Origin: JAWXUE01 sp044432865
GTDB lineage: Bacteria > Bacillota_I > Bacilli_A > Acholeplasmatales > Anaeroplasmataceae
Reading direction: 5' to 3'
Assembly: GCA_044432865.1 (NCBI GenBank)
Contig: JAWXUF010000048.1
Span: 1 to 8,232 of the forward strand
Length of the DNA: 8,232 nucleotides
Shown here: one piece after another, positions 6,186 through 8,232 of the stretch
Numbering within the stretch: the stretch's first letter is position 1
How the letters are laid out: every line of letters starts with the position of its first letter
Notes under the pieces: generated by a model
Seen by the model: the letters and a program-made list of their open reading frames with translations, nothing else
The model's database searches: none
What the model was told of the DNA's origin: nothing
Translations under genes and position numbers: made by a program

Positions 6186-6205
6186 TTAAGAAAGTGTTTT
6201 CTTAA
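6186..6205. repeat. Inverted repeat at the 3' end of nadK, upstream of the T-box operon promoter
   Basis: TTAAGAAA (6186-6193) and TTTCTTAA (6198-6205) are perfect arms around four bases, overlapping the nadK stop codon. On the minus strand the hairpin is followed by an A-rich tract, not a U run, so it is not a normal intrinsic terminator. It lies about 19 bases upstream of the operon -35 and could instead bind a regulator. Confidence 0.4.
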
Positions 6206-6999
6206 CTTAACTCTTTCGGATTTAAGAACGCTCTATTAACCCTTTTTACGAAGTTAACACTATTAACATAAGCAAATCTTATTTTTCTAGAACTTACCTT
6301 AACTTCTACTTTTTTTACGTTTTCAAACCTTTTATGTAAATTATCATAAGTAAATAATACATCTGTATCAGTTGAAGGAATCATTTCAACTTTTCTTCTA
6401 TCTGATAAAATTAATGGACTCATTAATGTACGATATGAATTAGAATTTAATCCAGCAATTTCTGTTATTTGTAATGTTGAAATATAGTGATCGATTACAG
6501 CACCACCTAATGATTTATTATAACCAGTAGACCCACTAGGTGATGATATACATAATCCATCTCCTTTAAATGTTTCTAAATATTCTCCATTAATAAATAC
6601 ATCTAATGTAAGTAATTTCGGTGTAGATGTAATTGTTATTTCATTTAGTGCAATACCATTTAATACCTCTTTGTCTGTAGTAAGTGTATACTCAACTAAA
6701 GCTTGCTTTTCAATTTTACATTCAAATTCACAATTTAACACACTTGTTATTCTATCGATATCATCTTTAGTATAATTTGCTAAAAACCCTAGATGTCCGG
6801 TATGAATCCCAAATATAGTTACTTTATCAATAATATTTTCAAATTGATGTACAGCACGTAATATCGTACCATCTCCACCAATTACAAATATTATATCTGG
6901 ATTTTCATTATCTACAGGTAATTTTATTTTACTTTTTATTTCTGCTTCTATTTTATTACTGTTTTCACATTGTTTTGAAATTATTGTATACTTTTTCAT
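6202..6999 (-). CDS. nadK: NAD kinase
   Basis: Cytosolic enzyme that phosphorylates NAD+ to NADP+, the only de novo route to NADP(H). The 265-residue length matches Firmicute enzymes. The family signature GGDGT is at 41-45 (VIGGDGTILRAV), GIHTGHLGFL at 64-73, the conserved Asn119-Glu120 in ALNEI, and the glycine-rich nucleotide site GDGLCISSPSGSTGY at 146-160. AAGGTGA at 7004-7010 supports the start. It diverges from the CYTH gene with 93 bases between the start codons; a possible extended -10 (TGATAAAAT, 7031-7039) lies in that gap. There is no clear terminator after it, so its transcripts may enter the T-box leader. In Bacillus, nadK also lies close to the CYTH gene yjbK. Confidence 0.95.
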   Translation of the reverse strand: MKKYTIISKQCENSNKIEAEIKSKIKLPVDNENPDIIFVIGGDGTILRAVHQFENIIDKVTIFGIHTGHLGFLANYTKDDIDRITSVLNCEFECKIEKQALVEYTLTTDKEVLNGIALNEITITSTPKLLTLDVFINGEYLETFKGDGLCISSPSGSTGYNKSLGGAVIDHYISTLQITEIAGLNSNSYRTLMSPLILSDRRKVEMIPSTDTDVLFTYDNLHKRFENVKKVEVKVSSRKIRFAYVNSVNFVKRVNRAFLNPKELS

Positions 7000-7030
7000 A
7001 TGTTCACCTTCAATAAATCTTTCTATTATT

Positions 7031-7039
7031 ATTTTATCA
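7031..7039 (-). promoter_or_regulatory. Candidate extended -10 of nadK
   Basis: TGA followed by TAAAAT on the minus strand makes an extended -10 about 32 bases before the nadK start codon. The -35 region is poor, so this is a tentative call. Confidence 0.35.
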
Positions 7040-7068
7040 TATGTATTTCAATTTTAGAAGAATTATTG

Positions 7069-7074
7069 TATAAT
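7069..7074 (+). promoter_or_regulatory. Candidate -10 box of the CYTH-spx operon
   Basis: A perfect TATAAT with a weak -35 (TTTCAA at 7046-7051, 17-base spacing). Transcription would start near 7081, at the ribosome binding site, giving a leader of about a dozen bases. Confidence 0.45.
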
Positions 7075-7092
7075 ATCATGGAGGTGATTTTA

Positions 7093-7644
7093 ATGAAACA
7101 TAATTTAGAAATAGAATTTAAATCATTTATTACAAAAGAAAAATATGAAGAATTACTTCAAACATTTCAATTAGAGAATAATGTATTTGTTCAAACAAAT
7201 CATTATTTTGATACTTCTAACTTAGATTTATCTGATGAAAAGATTGTATTAAGAATTAGACAAAAAGGTACTAATTATAAATTAACATCAAAATCTCACT
7301 CTGATCAAGGAGCATTTGAAACGCACATCTTACTTAATGAATTGCAAGCTAGTGATATGTTAAGAGATGGATTTGATGCTAATATGATTAATATTAATTA
7401 CACAGTACATAAAATTAGTGAACTATCAACTCACAGAGTTAGTACATCATATAAAAATGGGATTATTTTCTTTGATAAATCTGTTTACTATGGTAAGATA
7501 GATTATGAAATAGAATATGAAGCAGATTCTATGGAACAAGGTCAAAAAGATTTCGAACAATTCCTAAAAGAGTTTAATATACCTTTTGTGAAGTCGATCA
7601 GTAAAAGTAATAGAGCATACGCAAAATTAAAAGAAATGAATTAG
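7093..7644 (+). CDS. CYTH domain (triphosphate tunnel) protein, YjbK-like
   Basis: A 183-residue member of the CYTH/triphosphate tunnel metalloenzyme fold, whose members bind triphosphates or polyphosphate with a divalent metal and often hydrolyse them. The defining ExExK is at Glu6-Glu8-Lys10. Other tunnel residues visible are LRIR (53-56), Lys63 and Lys67 in YKLTSK, Arg115, FFDKS (126-130), the acidic DYEIEYEAD (137-145), and the C-terminal SKSNRAYAKL (170-179). I chose ATG 7093 because GGAGGTGAT at 7080-7088 is a near-perfect ribosome binding site; the longer open frame from 7000 runs through this site and the promoter. It is followed after 13 bases by spx. Neighbouring nadK and spx recall the Bacillus yjb region. 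The substrate cannot be read from the sequence; thiamine triphosphate, tripolyphosphate and others are possible. Confidence 0.88.
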   Translation: MKHNLEIEFKSFITKEKYEELLQTFQLENNVFVQTNHYFDTSNLDLSDEKIVLRIRQKGTNYKLTSKSHSDQGAFETHILLNELQASDMLRDGFDANMININYTVHKISELSTHRVSTSYKNGIIFFDKSVYYGKIDYEIEYEADSMEQGQKDFEQFLKEFNIPFVKSISKSNRAYAKLKEMN

Positions 7645-7657
7645 TGAGGTGATTTGA

Positions 7658-8089
7658 ATGGTTAAAATTTATACTACTCCAAGTTGTGCAAGTTGTAGAA
7701 AAGCAAAAAAATGGTTTGATGAACATAATATAACTTATCAAGAAAAAAATATTTTTAACCAACCGTTAACTAAAGAAGATATTAAATCAATGCTTCAAAA
7801 TAGTGAGAATGGTTTTGATGATATTATTTCAATGAGATCTAAAGTAATTAAAGATAATAATCTTGATATTCAAGATATGAAATTTAGTGAATTAGAAAAA
7901 TTGATTTTAGAAAATCCAAGCATTTTAAAAAGACCTATCATCATAGATAATAGAAAATTTCAAGTCGGATATAATGATGAAGAAATTAGAGTATTCATAC
8001 CTAGAGAATTGAGAAAATTAATTATGTGTGGTTCTTGTACGAAGGACTGTGAATATACAAAAGCATTAGAAGCAATGGAAATTAAATAA
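7658..8089 (+). CDS. spx: Spx-type global redox-stress regulator with an extra C-terminal cysteine cluster
   Basis: An ArsC-fold protein that, in Bacillus, binds the RNA polymerase alpha C-terminal domain and redirects transcription during disulfide stress. The redox switch CASC is at Cys10-Cys13. Gly52, needed for alpha binding, lies in ENGFDDIIS, followed by Arg60 in MRSK and Arg92 in KRPIIID. The region LQVGYNEDEIR of Bacillus Spx is matched by FQVGYNDEEIR. At 143 residues it is 12 longer than Bacillus Spx (131). The end is different: instead of the short degron-like tail it carries Cys124, Cys127 and Cys131 (CGSCTKDC) before a charged tail. A ribosome binding site GAGGTGAT at 7646-7653 supports the start. 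It is co-transcribed with the CYTH gene and followed by a strong terminator. Identity as Spx, rather than another ArsC-family protein, rests on Gly52, Arg60 and the conserved middle. Confidence 0.92.
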   Translation: MVKIYTTPSCASCRKAKKWFDEHNITYQEKNIFNQPLTKEDIKSMLQNSENGFDDIISMRSKVIKDNNLDIQDMKFSELEKLILENPSILKRPIIIDNRKFQVGYNDEEIRVFIPRELRKLIMCGSCTKDCEYTKALEAMEIK

Positions 8090-8091
8090 AT

Positions 8092-8137
8092 AAAAAAGAC
8101 ATTTAACTATGATTATATAGTTAAATGTCTTTTTTTT
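8092..8137. terminator. Strong bidirectional intrinsic terminator after spx
   Basis: Thirteen perfect base pairs (8098-8110 with 8117-8129) around a 6-base loop, flanked by six A on the left and eight T on the right. The U run on each strand makes it work in both directions, serving spx and the convergent minus-strand gene at the right edge, whose stop codon overlaps the T run. Confidence 0.92.
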
Positions 8138-8232
8138 ACATATTAGAATATATTAATAAAAATATTAATCCTATCGCCAAGAAGAGTGCACCTATAATAA
8201 ATAAATGCAACATTGGAGAAGGTGAAGCTAAT
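8136..8232 (-). CDS. C-terminal end of an unidentified membrane protein (partial)
   Basis: The minus strand is open from the window edge to a TAA at 8136-8138, giving the last 31 residues. After ASPSPM comes a hydrophobic stretch (LFIIGALFLAIGLIFLLIY) that should span the membrane, then SNM at the end. No ribosome binding site precedes the internal ATG at 8211-8213, so the gene most likely continues beyond the window. The bidirectional terminator directly after the stop supports a real gene end. The family cannot be recognised from this fragment. Confidence 0.55.
   Translation of the reverse strand, partial: LASPSPMLHLFIIGALFLAIGLIFLLIYSNM

Noticed and set aside
6186..6205. Intrinsic terminator for nadK
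   Set aside because: The hairpin exists, but the following minus-strand sequence is A-rich, with no U run.
7000..7092. Upstream extension of the CYTH reading frame
   Set aside because: This segment holds the divergent promoter region and the GGAGGTGAT site for the ATG at 7093; the ExExK motif normally sits within the first dozen residues, as it does from 7093.

Overview
This is A+T-rich chromosomal DNA from a low-GC Gram-positive bacterium (Firmicutes, in the Bacilli/Erysipelotrichia direction). The signs are strong AGGAGG-type ribosome binding sites, a T-box tRNA-sensing leader, a lipobox on the transporter, Spx, and the nadK / CYTH protein / spx neighbourhood that resembles the yjb region of Bacillus. 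TGG encodes Trp and the genes end in TAA or TAG, so nothing suggests a mycoplasma-type code. No phage, insertion sequence or CRISPR array is visible; this looks like core genome.

Layout, left to right. A complete gap gene (glyceraldehyde-3-phosphate dehydrogenase, minus strand) diverges from clpP (plus strand) across a 247-base intergenic region that holds a good gap promoter and a nested inverted repeat. clpP converges on a small zinc-ribbon/single-membrane-helix protein (minus), with a bidirectional terminator between them. Next comes a minus-strand operon, read from right to left: an M20 amidohydrolase/dipeptidase, a lipoprotein substrate-binding domain fused to an ABC permease, and the matching ATPase. 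The first two genes overlap by 8 bases and the last two are 10 bases apart. The operon is preceded by a leader of about 335 nt containing a T-box.

The T-box is the most notable item. One complete Stem I, with a specifier best read as CGU (Arg), is followed by two consecutive copies of the antiterminator/terminator decision module. Each copy has the UGGUACC bulge and an intrinsic terminator with a seven-U run. The second copy has no Stem I of its own. The operon therefore appears to be switched on by uncharged tRNA, probably tRNA-Arg, through a doubled termination gate. The products would capture, import and hydrolyse an amino-acid-containing compound. The substrate-binding domain seems to lack the Asp residues that HisJ-type proteins use to hold a basic amino acid, so the ligand may be a derivative or dipeptide that the M20 enzyme then cleaves.

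Upstream of this operon are nadK (minus) and, divergent from it, a CYTH-domain protein and spx (plus), 13 bases apart. This Spx has the usual CxxC, Gly52 and Arg60 but carries an extra C-terminal cysteine cluster. A strong bidirectional terminator follows spx. The right edge holds the C-terminal end of an unidentified membrane protein on the minus strand.
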